A DNA stretch of 64,000 bases, taken from Xenorhabdus bovienii SS-2004 (lineage in GTDB: Bacteria > Pseudomonadota > Gammaproteobacteria > Enterobacterales > Enterobacteriaceae). The first letter of the stretch is position 1. Every line of letters begins with the position of its first letter. The notes beneath the pieces are model-generated. The model worked only from the letters and a program-made list of their open reading frames with translations. It was not told the DNA's origin and searched no databases. The position numbers and the translations under genes were made by a program. Of this stretch, positions 38,367-49,054 are shown in pieces. The DNA is taken from assembly GCF_000027225.1 (NCBI RefSeq), contig NC_013892.1, positions 3,410,001 through 3,474,000 of the forward strand, written 5' to 3'.

Positions 38367-38971
38367 AGCACCCTCTGAACGATGAATCGTTAATAATCCA
38401 ATTTGAATTTAGCCGCTGCCTGATGTTGCCAAACGAGTGAGAATATAGGGCTTCTCACCTGATACATGGCATTATTAAATTCCATCGATTTAAATTGAAG
38501 ATCTCGACTGGTACTGGTGTCACAGAGGTAGCCATATGTCCTGCTTATCCGTCATATCTCACGCTTTCTCTTCTTTGTGCTTTACGGATTTTACCGTACA
38601 GCGGGAAGTAGAGGAAAAATGTCACTACAGGTATGCCATTAAAATTACATCAAAATGGCTAATAGCTTGGTTTTCCGAGTACAGCCAATTAGAGAGAATG
38701 CCATTGGTTAAATAAAAAAGGGTATTTCAATTTACATCTATCACAGATAATTCCGTTAATAGCACACGTTGATGACTTAATTTTCAATAATATTGACTTA
38801 AATCAATAAAACAGATCCTGCTACATCATATTGTAGTAATCTTCTGCTAACGTGTTATATCCGAGAAATACCCTGAATAAACTATCAATTATCAGGAAAC
38901 CTATAATAACAATGGCGGTTAGTTTCCTGATATTCAATGACTAAAAATTACCCGTTAACTAATGAATAATA
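38367..38971. other. Intergenic mrxA-mrxC with hairpin
   Basis: A 605-bp gap inside the fimbrial operon where Proteus has mrpB. A hairpin with arms TATCAGGAAAC (38890-38900) and GTTTCCTGATA (38922-38932) follows mrxA but lacks a T run, so it may slow or process the transcript and favour pilin over usher. An FNR-like TTGACTTAAATCAA lies at 38793-38806. No mrpB-like frame was found. Confidence 0.55.
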
Positions 38972-39514
38972 TTACAGGTAGTTTAAAGTAAAGTTTGCGA
39001 TGGCAGTGAATTCACCTGGTTTGATTTCATTCTGATTTTTACCATCTGCTCCCTGTACTGTAGTAAGGCGTTTCAGATGAGCGGCGAAATTCAGATCATT
39101 GCTACCTTCGTGCAGAGAAAATTTATCTGATTCTGTACCCAGAGGAATAATTTTACCGCCAGCATTGGTGATGGCAATTGCAGCTCCGGAAGCCGTCCCT
39201 TCAATGCCTAACAAACCTTTCTCATCAGCTTCTGCGCCAGTAAAGGTTGTTTTCACACCGTTTTTTGTTTCAGTAGTACAGTTTTGTAATTCAATTTTGA
39301 ACGCTTTAGATGCTGAACGGCCACCTTTTTCCAGGATACTGTTAGAAACTGCGCCCAGATCAACGTCAATATTGGTGTTTTTGATTGAGCAAGGTGCATC
39401 AATAATAGAACCGCTGAATTTAACTGTGCCGCTACCTTGGTTAGCTGCGCTTGCTGCACCAGCCGTCAAAGCTACACCAAAACCCAGAACCATCGCCAAT
39501 TTATTAAGTTTCAT
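38972..39514 (-). CDS. mrxA: Major fimbrial subunit MrxA
   Basis: Type-1-like major pilin, 180 aa. The signal peptide MKLNKLAMVLGFGVALTAGAASA is followed by ANQGSGTVKFSGSIIDAPCSI, the N-terminal donor strand and first Cys. The second Cys is in ELQNCTTE. The chain ends FTAIANFTLNYL with the penultimate Tyr. In Xenorhabdus nematophila the MrxA pilin forms the fimbriae of phase I cells and has been reported as an insect toxin; its identity here is by resemblance. It is the first gene of the operon, so the main promoter should lie above 39514. Confidence 0.92.
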   Translation of the reverse strand: MKLNKLAMVLGFGVALTAGAASAANQGSGTVKFSGSIIDAPCSIKNTNIDVDLGAVSNSILEKGGRSASKAFKIELQNCTTETKNGVKTTFTGAEADEKGLLGIEGTASGAAIAITNAGGKIIPLGTESDKFSLHEGSNDLNFAAHLKRLTTVQGADGKNQNEIKPGEFTAIANFTLNYL

Positions 39515-40176
39515 AATTTAATTTATGCCCTTTAATTTAAAGATATAGATACTCATAGCCAAAAGGAAGCCGAAGCACAGAAATGAATTTCTGACACTTA
39601 GGCGTATGATTATTTAGTTTTTTGACAGAATTAATAACAGGTCAAAATAAACCAAACTGGCAATATCATTCTACAGAATAAGTCTTAAGTCAAATTTCAG
39701 GCAATAAAACTAAGGATCTGCGTTAACTTCATATTAAATATGAGTTTTTATAAAAAAGTACGTGGAATGAGTAGTATATTTTACTAATAATTTTTTAAAT
39801 TTGGACTATTCCCCTGAGTTATATCGAGCAACGATCAGTAATTTAGGATCTTAGTTTGCGTTGCTTTATTATTCAATGTTACCACTCTGAAATAAAAAAA
39901 TATTTTATTATATCGACATAAGCCTAAGTTATGGTTTTTATTATTGAATTTATGGCTTTAGTTGAAATAAAACTAAAATATTTACCTAATTAAGATAATT
40001 AACAAGCTAATTACTAATTTAAAATATCACTAAATGCAAATGGTTCTAATTTTGTTAAATTTGGTTTTTTATTCATTTTTTAAACAAATTAGTCCGAAAT
40101 TAAGCAATCCATTAAATGAATAGTTAAAGCTTATCTTTAACAAAATCGAATACATCAACATAAAATTTAATAAATA
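39515..40176. promoter_or_regulatory. mrxA upstream region
   Basis: About 660 bp of AT-rich sequence that must hold the mrxA promoter. An inverted TTTGAC (39621-39626) / GTCAAA (39641-39646) pair stands about 110-130 bp upstream of the ATG and could be an operator. I found no copy of the 23-bp repeats of the fim-type element here, so this promoter appears fixed. Confidence 0.4.
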
Positions 40177-40211
40177 AAAAAGCTCTTTCCAATTATGGAA
40201 AGAGCTTTTAA
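40177..40211. terminator. deo operon terminator
   Basis: AAAAGCTCTTTCC (40178-40190) pairs with GGAAAGAGCTTTT (40197-40209) around AATTAT. The A-rich left side gives a T run for minus-strand transcripts leaving deoD. Confidence 0.9.
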
Positions 40212-40244
40212 TATTAATTAAATAATAAAACTATTTATTATTTT

Positions 40245-40961
40245 TTAATTATCACCTAATAAAATTGATTCAAGCGCAATTTCAATCATATCATTGAACG
40301 TTGTCTGGCGCTCTTCTGCCGAGGTTTGTTCGCCAGTACGGATATGGTCAGAAACGGTGCAGATTGCCAATGCCTTGGCACCAAATTCTGCTGCTACACC
40401 GTAAATACCCGCCGCTTCCATTTCAACGCCCAGAATGCCATATTTTTCCATCACATCGAACATTTGTGGATCTGGTGTATAGAAAAGATCTGCTGAGAAA
40501 ATATTACCGACACGAGCGTTGATATTCTTCGCCTTCGCTGCATCAACTGCATTACGAACCAGATCAAAGTCAGCAATCGCCGCGAAATCATGATCTTTAA
40601 AACGCAGGCGGTTTACTTTGGAATCAGTGCATGCCCCCATACCAATCACAATATCACGAATTTTGACATCGTGGCTGACTGCACCACAGGAACCAATGCG
40701 AATAATCTTTTTAACACCAAATTCGGTGATCAACTCTTTAGCATAGATAGAGCAGGATGGGATACCCATACCGTGACCCATGACAGAGATCTTGCGGCCT
40801 TTGTAAGTACCGGTGAAGCCCAGCATACCGCGAACATCGTTAACTTGGCGGACATCTTCTAAAAAAGTTTCCGCAATGTATTTTGCCCGCAATGGATCGC
40901 CTGGCATCAAAACAACATCAGCAAAATCGCCCATCTCAGCATTAATATGTGGGGTAGCCAT
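40245..40961 (-). CDS. deoD: Purine nucleoside phosphorylase
   Basis: DeoD, 238 aa, a hexameric trimer-of-dimers phosphorylase that splits purine (deoxy)nucleosides to base and (deoxy)ribose 1-phosphate. The phosphate site is [11 protein letters not shown], the active-site Glu pair is in [11 protein letters not shown], and the catalytic Asp is in VSDHIRTGE. It is the last gene of the deo operon, 73 bp after deoB. Confidence 0.97.
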   Translation of the reverse strand: MATPHINAEMGDFADVVLMPGDPLRAKYIAETFLEDVRQVNDVRGMLGFTGTYKGRKISVMGHGMGIPSCSIYAKELITEFGVKKIIRIGSCGAVSHDVKIRDIVIGMGACTDSKVNRLRFKDHDFAAIADFDLVRNAVDAAKAKNINARVGNIFSADLFYTPDPQMFDVMEKYGILGVEMEAAGIYGVAAEFGAKALAICTVSDHIRTGEQTSAEERQTTFNDMIEIALESILLGDN

Positions 40962-41034
40962 AAATCTATTCCTTAATTTTATTACGTATCAAAACAGATG
41001 AAAATCAGGGCAGCCCGTTGGCTGCCCTGAAAAA

Positions 41035-42258
41035 CTAGAACATCACTTTACCGTAATCCATTGGCGTCAGGTCGAAGTATTTCGCCACTGTCTGGCCAAT
41101 GTCAGCAAACGTTTCACGATGTCCTAATGAGCCAGGTTTAACTTTTGGCCCATAAACCAGCACTGGAATATGTTCACGAGTGTGATCCGTACCCGGCCAG
41201 GTTGGGTCACAACCATGGTCGGCCGTCAGGATCAGAATGTCATCTTCTTTAACCAGTTTCAGCATTTCTGGCAAGCGACGATCAAATAGTTCCAACGCCG
41301 CTGCATAGCCTGCTACGTCACGACGGTGACCGTAAGAGGAGTCAAAATCAACAAAGTTGGTAAATACGATGGTGTTATTCCCAGCCTGTTCCATTTCAAC
41401 CAATGAAGCGTCAAACAGTGCATCAATTCCCGTTGCCTTGACCTTTCTGGTGATACCGACGTTAGCGTAGATATCTGCAATCTTGCCAATAGAAACAACT
41501 TCACCCTGTTTTTCGTCAACCAGTTTTTTCAGAACGGTTGGCGCTGGGGGTTCAACCGCCAAATCATGACGATTACCGGTACGCTGAAAATCGCCAGCCT
41601 TGTCACCCACAAATGGACGGGCAATGACCCGGCCGATGTTATAATCACCCATGTTCAACTCTTCACGAGCAATTTCACAGAGTTCATACAGCCGATCCAA
41701 GCCGAATGTTTCTTCATGGCAGGCAATCTGGAACACGGAATCCGCAGAGGTATAGAAAATCGGCTTGCCGGTTTTCATGTGCTCTTCGCCCAAGTTATCC
41801 AGAATAACTGTACCGGAAGAGTGACAGTTACCCAGATAGCCCGGCAGATTAGCGCGTTCAACCAGCTTATCCAGCAATTCTTGTGGGAAACTGTTGTCTA
41901 AATCCTGAAAATAGCCCCAATCGAACAGAACCGGAACCCCCGCAATTTCCCAGTGGCCTGATGGCGTGTCTTTACCAGAAGAAAGTTCACTCGCATAGCC
42001 GTAGGCTCCAATAATTTCAGCATCTTGATCCAAACCTATCGGGAAGGTTCCACTGGATTCCTCTGTTGCTTTACCCAACCCCAAACGGCTCAGGTTTGGC
42101 AACTGCAATGACCCTTTACGACCGATATCAGCCTCACCACGGGCGCACTGTTCTGCGATATGCCCTAAAGTGTTAGATCCTTTGTCACCAAATTTCTCTG
42201 CATCTGCACTCGCACCGATGCCAAAGGAATCCAATACCATGATGAACGTACGTTTCAT
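41035..42258 (-). CDS. deoB: Phosphopentomutase
   Basis: Alkaline-phosphatase superfamily mutase, 407 aa, converting (deoxy)ribose 1-phosphate to the 5-phosphate. The metal site begins [13 protein letters not shown]; the phospho-acceptor Thr lies in [11 protein letters not shown]; further metal ligands are in [20 protein letters not shown]. It links the two phosphorylases to DeoC. Confidence 0.97.
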   Translation of the reverse strand: MKRTFIMVLDSFGIGASADAEKFGDKGSNTLGHIAEQCARGEADIGRKGSLQLPNLSRLGLGKATEESSGTFPIGLDQDAEIIGAYGYASELSSGKDTPSGHWEIAGVPVLFDWGYFQDLDNSFPQELLDKLVERANLPGYLGNCHSSGTVILDNLGEEHMKTGKPIFYTSADSVFQIACHEETFGLDRLYELCEIAREELNMGDYNIGRVIARPFVGDKAGDFQRTGNRHDLAVEPPAPTVLKKLVDEKQGEVVSIGKIADIYANVGITRKVKATGIDALFDASLVEMEQAGNNTIVFTNFVDFDSSYGHRRDVAGYAAALELFDRRLPEMLKLVKEDDILILTADHGCDPTWPGTDHTREHIPVLVYGPKVKPGSLGHRETFADIGQTVAKYFDLTPMDYGKVMF

Positions 42259-42341
42259 AATTTTCTCCTGCGTCAGTCAATTCACGCTATCAATGCGGAA
42301 ACTGTCGGCTGTTAAAATCTATTTTCATTATTCGTGATGAT

Positions 42342-43676
42342 TTAGCCATCAATATGGCGGTAAACCATCCGTGTGGCGGCTTTTGTTTCGGTATTCACAT
42401 CAATTCCCAAAACGATGGACTTACGTACGACCTCCGCCGCTTCCTGCCAGTCATTTTCACTATTGGCATAAATCATTGCCAGAGGAGTATCTGCGTTCAC
42501 TTCTGCTCCAAGTGCAACGATATCACTCAGCCCCACACTGTAATTAATAGGGTCAGTGGCCTTGCGACGACCGCCTCCCAATGCAACCACAGACATTCCC
42601 AATGCCCGCGTATCCATTTCAGTAATTATGCCATTTTGCCCGGCAAACACCGGTTTGCTAAAAGGGGCAGTCGGTAGATAACGAGCATAATTTTCGACAA
42701 AATCGATCGGGCCTTTTTGTGCTGCTACCATACGCTCAAAGGTTTCAGCCGCTTTGCCATTGTCCAGCACTGCCTGCAATTTACGGCGTGCTTCGGCACG
42801 ATCAGCCGCCAGATTACCCGATACCAGCATTTCCGCAGACAATGCCATAGTGACTTCAAATAACCGAGGATTACGGTATTCTCCAGTCAGAAATTGAACG
42901 GCTTCACGCACTTCTAGCGCATTACCGGCACTGGATGCCAAAACTTGATTCATATCCGTCAACAACGCGGTTGTCTTGCAACCTGCACTATTAGCAACGC
43001 CAACGATGGATTCTGCCAGTTGTTCTGACTGTTCATAAGTCGGCATGAATGCTCCAGAGCCCACTTTCACATCCATAACCAGCGCATCCAATCCCTCAGC
43101 CAGTTTTTTGCCTAAAATAGAGGCCGTAATTAAAGGGATGGAATCAACGGTAGCAGTGATATCACGAGTCGCATAAAAACGTTTGTCCGCAGGTGCCAGC
43201 AAGTTAGTCTGCCCGATAATCGCAACACCTACATCTCGGATAATGTCACGGAAGCGCTGTTCATCAGGAAAGATGTCAAAGCCGGGGATGGATTCCAATT
43301 TATCCAGTGTTCCCCCGGTATGCCCCAAACCCCGTCCTGATATCATCGGTACGTAACCCCCACAGGCGGCTACCATCGGACCCAGCATCAGAGAAGTCAC
43401 ATCGCCGACACCCCCCGTCGAATGTTTATCTACGATCGGGCCATGCAAATTCAATTTTTTCCAATCCAGAACCGTACCGGAATCGCGCATTGCCAAAGTC
43501 AGAGCCACACGCTCTTCCATCGTCATATCATGGAAATAAATGGTCATCGCCAGTGCAGCAATCTGTCCTTCAGAAACGGTATTATCACGAACCCCGTTAA
43601 TAAAGAAACGGATCTCTTCTTCATTCAACCGGTGACCGTCCCGTTTTTTGCGGATAATTTCCTGTGCCAGAAACAA
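42342..43676 (-). CDS. deoA: Thymidine phosphorylase
   Basis: DeoA, 444 aa, cleaving thymidine and deoxyuridine. The phosphate loop is [12 protein letters not shown] and the second signature is [20 protein letters not shown]. It starts with TTG at 43676, preceded by AGGAGG at close spacing; [15 protein letters not shown] matches E. coli. It is the second gene of the operon, 84 bp after deoC. Confidence 0.97.
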   Translation of the reverse strand: MFLAQEIIRKKRDGHRLNEEEIRFFINGVRDNTVSEGQIAALAMTIYFHDMTMEERVALTLAMRDSGTVLDWKKLNLHGPIVDKHSTGGVGDVTSLMLGPMVAACGGYVPMISGRGLGHTGGTLDKLESIPGFDIFPDEQRFRDIIRDVGVAIIGQTNLLAPADKRFYATRDITATVDSIPLITASILGKKLAEGLDALVMDVKVGSGAFMPTYEQSEQLAESIVGVANSAGCKTTALLTDMNQVLASSAGNALEVREAVQFLTGEYRNPRLFEVTMALSAEMLVSGNLAADRAEARRKLQAVLDNGKAAETFERMVAAQKGPIDFVENYARYLPTAPFSKPVFAGQNGIITEMDTRALGMSVVALGGGRRKATDPINYSVGLSDIVALGAEVNADTPLAMIYANSENDWQEAAEVVRKSIVLGIDVNTETKAATRMVYRHIDG

Positions 43677-43760
43677 AGCGACCTCCTAATCATCATTATC
43701 TGAAAAGAATGGTAGTAATGCACTTTATCTTAACGTGCATTCAATGTGTTGTTATTGATC

Positions 43761-44540
43761 TTAATAACCACTACTTTGCTTTTGGCTCTGATGTCCAAGT
43801 GCTGTCAATAAATTGCTCAACAGACTGGAAGCCCCAAAACGGAAATGACGGGAGTCGGCCCATTGATCCCCCATGATACGAGCAGACAGTGCCAGATATT
43901 GTGCGGCTTCTTCGGCTGTACGCACACCTCCGGCAGGTTTAAAGCCAACAGTTTCACCTACGCCCATGTCGCGGATCACACTGAGCATAATTTCTGCGCT
44001 TTCCAGTGTCGCATTGACAGGGACTTTGCCTGTTGAGGTTTTGATAAAATCCGCACCTGCGTCGATTGAAATTTCAGAGGCTTTGCGGATCAGGTTTTCT
44101 TCTTTCAACTCACCTGTTTCAATAATCACTTTCAGCCAAACACCGGATGCAGCGCAGGCATCTTTGCAGGCTTTAACTAAATCGAAGCCAATCTGTTCAT
44201 TACCTGCCATCAAGGCGCGGTAGGGGAAAACCACGTCAACTTCATCTGCGCCATAAGCAATGGCTGCTCGAGTTTCAGCCAGTGCAAGATCGATATCATC
44301 GTTGCCGTGCGGGAAATTGGTCACTGTGGCAATGCGAATGTCTGGAGTACCCTGTTCACGCAATACTTTACGTGCGGCAGGAATAAAACGTGGATAGATA
44401 CAGATAGCGGCAGTATGACCCGCCGGGCTTTTTGCCTGATGACAAAGTATCGCCACTTTCTCATCCGTATCATCATCATTGAGTGTCGTTAAATCCATCA
44501 AACTCAGCGCACGCTGAGCAGTTGCGGTTAAATCGGTCAT
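43761..44540 (-). CDS. deoC: Deoxyribose-phosphate aldolase
   Basis: Class I aldolase, 259 aa, splitting 2-deoxyribose 5-phosphate to glyceraldehyde 3-phosphate and acetaldehyde. The Schiff-base Lys lies in FIKTSTGK, with a second catalytic Lys in [11 protein letters not shown]. The ATG at 44540 ([29 protein letters not shown]) matches E. coli and has GGAGAG upstream. It is the first gene of deoCABD. Confidence 0.97.
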   Translation of the reverse strand: MTDLTATAQRALSLMDLTTLNDDDTDEKVAILCHQAKSPAGHTAAICIYPRFIPAARKVLREQGTPDIRIATVTNFPHGNDDIDLALAETRAAIAYGADEVDVVFPYRALMAGNEQIGFDLVKACKDACAASGVWLKVIIETGELKEENLIRKASEISIDAGADFIKTSTGKVPVNATLESAEIMLSVIRDMGVGETVGFKPAGGVRTAEEAAQYLALSARIMGDQWADSRHFRFGASSLLSNLLTALGHQSQKQSSGY

Positions 44541-44802
44541 AAAACTCTCCAACGGTATTATTATCGTGACTGAACCCGTTCACACATTCTTTTGAACGAT
44601 TGTTTTGAACGATTAGTTAGTTCGTTTGTTGGCGAGCGGACTTGGTTCCTTGAAGATGTTGCCATAATTATGCACAACAGCAACAGTAGAGCTCCTTCTC
44701 TCCGCACTATACTTTCTTCAGCTTTTACTGCCCCGGAGGGCATCAACTTAATCCATAAAGTCTTGGCACATCATTATTTGAACATGTAAATGCCGAATAA
44801 TT

Positions 44803-44818
44803 CGCGTTACAAATCACA
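44803..44818. promoter_or_regulatory. CRP-like site of deoP2-like promoter (proximal)
   Basis: On the minus strand it reads TGTGATTTGTAACGCG, with one good half-site. Its centre is 52 bp from that of the distal site. Two CRP sites spaced this way flank the CytR site at E. coli deoP2. A TAAT-rich -10 candidate lies at about 44767-44779. Confidence 0.6.
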
Positions 44819-44854
44819 CTAATCGAATGAGCATTGCAATGATAGACATTTTAT

Positions 44855-44870
44855 TGTGATTAGTATCACA
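44855..44870. promoter_or_regulatory. CRP site of deoP2-like promoter (distal)
   Basis: TGTGATTAGTATCACA is a perfect match to the symmetric CRP core TGTGA-N6-TCACA. It lies 315 bp upstream of deoC. A second, half-conserved site follows 52 bp nearer to deoC. Confidence 0.85.
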
Positions 44871-44885
44871 TCAAACAGTTTCAGG

Positions 44886-44918
44886 AAAAACAAAAGCAGG
44901 TGAGATTATCTCACCTGC
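44886..44918 (-). terminator. nupC terminator
   Basis: GCAGGTGAGA and TCTCACCTGC form a near-perfect stem at 44896-44918, followed on the minus strand by TTTTGTTTTT (complement of 44886-44895). Confidence 0.88.
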
Positions 44919-44946
44919 ATTCAATTTGATACGCAATTCCTGCGTC

Positions 44947-46224
44947 TTATAACGCGAGGAAGAACCCAGCAATGGTTGCACTCATCAAGTTAGAGAGTGA
45001 ACCGGCCAGTACGGCTTTCAGACCAAAACGTGCAATGTCTCCACGACGATTTGGCGCCATACCACCTAAACCTCCCAGCAGAATAGCGACAGAAGACAGG
45101 TTGGCGAAGCCACACAGTGCAAAGGAAATAATCGCTTTGGTATGATCAGAAAGCACTTGCAGACCTGCGGCCTGAACGACCTCGTTCGGTTTCAGATATT
45201 CACCAAAGTTCATGAACGCCACGAACTCATTGACTACTATTTTCTGGCCGATGAAAGAACCTGCAACAGTCGCTTCATTCCACGGTACACCAATCAGGTA
45301 GGCGACTGGTGAGAACGCCCAGCCCAGAATCAGTTCCATGGACAGTTGAGGATAGTTGAACCAGCCACCGATACCACCCAGCATACCATTCAGTAAGGCA
45401 ATCAAGGCGGTGAATGCCAGCAGCATTGCTCCCACGTTCAGAGCCAGTTGCATACCCGATGCCGCACCTGATGCCGCAGCATCAATGATATTGGCAGGGC
45501 GATCTTCAGCCGCAATCAGCGACATGGCATCGTCGGTGTCGCGTGTTTTTTCCGTTTCCGGCACTAACAGTTTCGCAAATAGCAAGCCACCCGGTGCTGC
45601 CATGAATGAAGCGGCAATCAGGTATTCCAATGGAACGCCCATCGATGCGTAGCCAGCCAATACTGAACCTGCCACAGAAGCCAGACCACCACACATGACA
45701 GCAAACAGTTCCGATTGAGTCATGGTTGAAATATAAGGACGAACAACCAGCGGCGCTTCAGTTTGGCCGACGAAAATATTTGCAGTCGCAGACAGAGATT
45801 CGGTTCGTGATGTTCCCAGCAGTTTTTGCATGCCACCACCGAGTATTTTGATCACAATCTGCATAACGCCGATGTAATACAGAACGGCAATAAGTGAGGA
45901 GAAGAAAACGATAATAGGCAGGACGCGCAGAGCAAAGATAAAGCCACCACCACCGAACAGCTCAAACATTTTGTCGGAAACCAGTCCACCAAAGATGAAA
46001 TCAGTTCCTTTCTGGCCGTATCCAATGACGTTGGAAACGCCTTTTGACATTCCAATCAGAATGTCTTTACCCGCTGGCACATAAAGTACAAATGCCCCAA
46101 TAGCAACCTGAATCAAAAAGGCGCCCAAGACTGTGCGGATCTTAATAGCTCGGTAATTACTGGAGAAAAGTACTGCGATAAAAATCAGCACTACCATCCC
46201 TATCAGGCTCATAATGAGTTGCAT
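44947..46224 (-). CDS. nupC: Nucleoside permease NupC
   Basis: Concentrative nucleoside transporter (CNT family), 425 aa, a proton symporter in the inner membrane. It has many hydrophobic segments, starting [22 protein letters not shown]. The CNT signatures [37 protein letters not shown] and the [23 protein letters not shown] region are intact. In E. coli nupC lies elsewhere; here it is directly upstream of deoCABD on the same strand, placing import and breakdown together. Confidence 0.95.
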   Translation of the reverse strand: MQLIMSLIGMVVLIFIAVLFSSNYRAIKIRTVLGAFLIQVAIGAFVLYVPAGKDILIGMSKGVSNVIGYGQKGTDFIFGGLVSDKMFELFGGGGFIFALRVLPIIVFFSSLIAVLYYIGVMQIVIKILGGGMQKLLGTSRTESLSATANIFVGQTEAPLVVRPYISTMTQSELFAVMCGGLASVAGSVLAGYASMGVPLEYLIAASFMAAPGGLLFAKLLVPETEKTRDTDDAMSLIAAEDRPANIIDAAASGAASGMQLALNVGAMLLAFTALIALLNGMLGGIGGWFNYPQLSMELILGWAFSPVAYLIGVPWNEATVAGSFIGQKIVVNEFVAFMNFGEYLKPNEVVQAAGLQVLSDHTKAIISFALCGFANLSSVAILLGGLGGMAPNRRGDIARFGLKAVLAGSLSNLMSATIAGFFLAL

Positions 46225-46566
46225 TGGAAGAATCCCTGTTCACTGAATGAATGAATAATGAAAAAATATGCCAGTTATATTGTGAGTTCCTACCGGCATT
46301 GTGCGAGGCCGATTATACCTAGTAGTAAAAAAGAACAAGCAACTAACATCACAAATTAATACCGCAAAAAGTAATATAAAAACACAAAATGAGATCCAGA
46401 TCACATAAATCCATCTAGTTTCTAAGGGATTAGATAATTTTGCGGTGAAAAAGGTAATAAAAGGGATAAATGAGTAAAGAAGACCAATTAAGGATTATTA
46501 ATATTTATTTAATACGGATACTCACTTCCTGTTACCCTAAAAACATATCATTTCTGTGGTTATAAG
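46225..46566. other. Intergenic nupC-yjjV
   Basis: A 342-bp spacer with no gene. It carries the nupC promoter and a CRP-like site at 46390-46405. Confidence 0.5.
46390..46405. promoter_or_regulatory. CRP site upstream of nupC
   Basis: TGAGATCCAGATCACA differs from TGTGA-N6-TCACA at one defined position. It lies about 170 bp upstream of the nupC ATG. E. coli nupC is CRP/CytR controlled. Confidence 0.6.
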
Positions 46567-47337
46567 TCAGCTTAACGCAAATAGTGCCTTGCTGTTATGA
46601 TAAATCTGATCGGACACTTCATCAGGAGATTCTCGACGCAATTCACACAACGCAGAAAAAACCTGTGCGACTCTTTCTGGTCGGTTCGGCTGCCCTTGGT
46701 ATCCAGAGAGCGGCATATCAGGTGCATCCGTTTCCAACACAAGGGACGACAGAGGCAGTTGGGAAATTGTACTGCGTGTTTTTTGCGCTCTCTCGTAAGT
46801 CATCGTTCCCCCGACACCAATATAAAATCCCAAACGAATAAAAGCCTGTGCCTGAGACAGGCTACCAGCAAAGCCATGAATAACGCCTGTGCGTGGTAAG
46901 TCATGTTTTCGTAGTATAGCGGACAGTTGATCATGGCTTTTTCGGGAGTGGAGTATCACCGGCAAATCGTGCCTTTTAGCCAACGCTAACTGTGCTTCCA
47001 GCACTCTTTTTTGTTTCTCAAACTGTGGCTCCGGCATATAAAGATCAAGCCCTATTTCTCCTACAGCCACACATTTGGGATTGTTTGCCTTCAGTTTCTG
47101 CGCCAGCTCAGCCAAATGAGAACCTTGATGTTCATTGATATACAGTGGATGCAAACCAAACGCGGCATAGATGGAGGGAAAGTCATATGCCAGCGCAGCA
47201 ACCCGCTGGAAATTCATTTGACTAACTGTGGGGACGATAATGGTTTCCACCCCCGCTTGCCTGGCTTGTTTCAGACTCGTTTGTTCATTCCCTGTAAAGG
47301 GAGGAAAATCAAAATGGCAATGTGTATCAATAAACAT
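46567..47337 (-). CDS. yjjV: TatD-family metal hydrolase YjjV
   Basis: TatD/YjjV-type metallo-hydrolase, 256 aa. Metal ligands sit in IDTHCHFDFP, AVGEIGLDLY, VILHSRKSHDQL, VIHGFAGSL and LVLETDAPDMPL, all intact. Family members act as DNases or phosphodiesterases; the YjjV substrate is not settled. It begins one base after the yjjU stop, so it is the second gene of yjjU-yjjV. The glycyl-radical pair yjjW-yjjI found next in E. coli is missing. Confidence 0.93.
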   Translation of the reverse strand: MFIDTHCHFDFPPFTGNEQTSLKQARQAGVETIIVPTVSQMNFQRVAALAYDFPSIYAAFGLHPLYINEHQGSHLAELAQKLKANNPKCVAVGEIGLDLYMPEPQFEKQKRVLEAQLALAKRHDLPVILHSRKSHDQLSAILRKHDLPRTGVIHGFAGSLSQAQAFIRLGFYIGVGGTMTYERAQKTRSTISQLPLSSLVLETDAPDMPLSGYQGQPNRPERVAQVFSALCELRRESPDEVSDQIYHNSKALFALS

Positions 47338-48453
47338 CTATTTATCCACGTCATCCAATATAATAGAGCCTGTCAGCGGTGTTATACCCTCTTCCTGCAC
47401 CTCGGTTACCGGACGATTTATGCTGTCCAGCAAGCTATATCGCCTGAAGCCATTATGATTAATCCCATCATTATTTAAACCACTGCGACAGACACCATAA
47501 CCTTTACGTTTTTCCAACCCAAATTTCCCACCAACAAAGGTATGCCCAATGGTAGCCAAAAAGTATCGCCCACAGCGCCGCCCCAAATGGTAATCCTGAT
47601 TTAATGCACTGATTCGGCTTCCCAATGCCATCGTAGCCAACGGCGCAGGTGGATAAATTTCAAATACCTGCACATCATCCGGCGGGTTTTTGATAAATTG
47701 CTGCGTCCGGCTGTAACTCTTAGCATGGAGATTGATCATCTTGACCATTTTTTGCAGGCTACTGGCTTCCAGCCAGCGCTCCATCCGCTTGAACCACTGC
47801 GGGGTATAATAAAGCTGTGAAGGCACTGTCCGGATCACGACAATCGTATCTGCGCCACGGCGATAGGCTTCTTGTACCGGAATCGCATCGCAAATGCCAC
47901 CATCCTGATAAACCGTGTCACCAAGGGTAACACCATTGCGATAAAACCCCGGAATAGCGCTGGAGGCTTTCAAGATCTCCATCCAATTATGTTCATCAGG
48001 GTGAAAGTAATCAGGTTCAAAGTTATCTGCGCGACAGGCACACATGTAGAATTCACGGCCAGCATCAAACTGATGCATTGCAGCAGTGGTATTCAATGGT
48101 AATTGTTCAGATATAGTATCAATATACCAATCCAGATCGATCAAATGCCCACCACGGACAAAACGCAACGGATTAAAAAAAGTGGGGGCGGTTGTGTAAC
48201 GATTGATCACTCTGCGGGCATAACCCCGCTGACCACAAATGTAGGGAGAGATATTCTGGGCACCCGCGGAAGTTCCAAGGAACAATTCAAACGGATTAAA
48301 GCCAAGCCGGAGGAATTCATCCAAAACACCTGCGGTAAAAATCCCCCGCTGACCACCACCTTCACAAACCAGGGCAATTTTTCCTGGCTTGATCTGTGAT
48401 TTATAAGCTAAAGGTTCTATGTTACCCAACGTTATTGGAATATGTTTCCCCAC
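47338..48453 (-). CDS. yjjU: Patatin-like phospholipase YjjU
   Basis: Patatin-family protein, 371 aa. The oxyanion loop is CEGGGQRGIF, the nucleophile elbow GTSAG holds the Ser, and the Asp of the dyad is in YQDGGICDAIPV. The dyad is complete, so it is probably an active lipid acyl hydrolase. It has no signal peptide. It is the first gene of an operon with yjjV. Confidence 0.92.
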   Translation of the reverse strand: MGKHIPITLGNIEPLAYKSQIKPGKIALVCEGGGQRGIFTAGVLDEFLRLGFNPFELFLGTSAGAQNISPYICGQRGYARRVINRYTTAPTFFNPLRFVRGGHLIDLDWYIDTISEQLPLNTTAAMHQFDAGREFYMCACRADNFEPDYFHPDEHNWMEILKASSAIPGFYRNGVTLGDTVYQDGGICDAIPVQEAYRRGADTIVVIRTVPSQLYYTPQWFKRMERWLEASSLQKMVKMINLHAKSYSRTQQFIKNPPDDVQVFEIYPPAPLATMALGSRISALNQDYHLGRRCGRYFLATIGHTFVGGKFGLEKRKGYGVCRSGLNNDGINHNGFRRYSLLDSINRPVTEVQEEGITPLTGSIILDDVDK

Positions 48454-48778
48454 ACTTCCTCCTAAAAAATCAATGTCAGTGTCATAGCGTAATCTGAATA
48501 ATGACTATCTATCAGTATATTGCTGTTCAAACAATACGTTTGTAAAATTTTCGTTAAATAGTGAAAGACAGAGCGTACCATAGATATTGAAGTTTTATTG
48601 TAAAAAGAGGAAAGTAAAAATCACCCTGAAGAATCGTTTTCCTACAGGCGTTTTAGGGGATACTGATTACTGACAACCTAGTAAAAATATAAAATACCGA
48701 AGCGAAGCTATGTACGAACGGGTCATGTATTAAATGGTTAGTTGCTGTGATATGCTTCCGGCTTTTTAAGGATGAAGT

Positions 48779-49054
48779 ATGGCCAAAGTTGATGTCTATT
48801 GCCGTTATTGCCACAAATCAGAACAGGTCAAAGGACATGGGAAAGGAAATGGCGGACATCCTCGTTATCGCTGTTATAGCTGCTGTAAGGTCTTTCAGTT
48901 GGCGTATACCTATCAGGCCTGCAAACCCGGCGTTAAAGAACAGATTATCGATATCGCGATGAATAACGGGGGAATTCGTGACACCGCTCGGATCCTGAAA
49001 GTCGCCACCGCCACCGTCATGAAAACATTAAAAACCTCAGACCCCGAAACGTAA
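48779..49054 (+). CDS. insA: IS1-family InsA
   Basis: InsA of 91 aa, a DNA-binding protein that binds the IS ends and represses transposition. It has a zinc ribbon (CRYCHKS...CYSCCKVF) and an HTH (GGIRDTARILKVATATVMKTLK). At its end TTAAAAAC (49028-49035) forms the slippery stretch for a -1 shift into insB', giving the InsAB' transposase. Confidence 0.93.
   Translation: MAKVDVYCRYCHKSEQVKGHGKGNGGHPRYRCYSCCKVFQLAYTYQACKPGVKEQIIDIAMNNGGIRDTARILKVATATVMKTLKTSDPET

Larger units (their letters stand above)
44541..44895. other. deo control region
   Basis: A 355-bp leader and promoter region between deoC and nupC with no gene. It holds two CRP-type sites (listed next) and several repeats of TTTGAACGAT-like sequence (44590-44620). 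It also has an ATTGCAAT-type element at 44834-44841 that could be read by CytR or DeoR. Confidence 0.55.

Noticed and set aside
39651..39659. ACCAAACTG, nine bases shared with the 23-bp switch repeat, upstream of mrxA
   Set aside because: Only 9 of 23 positions match and no partner copy exists nearby; such a match is not rare in 700 bp, so no second switch is claimed.
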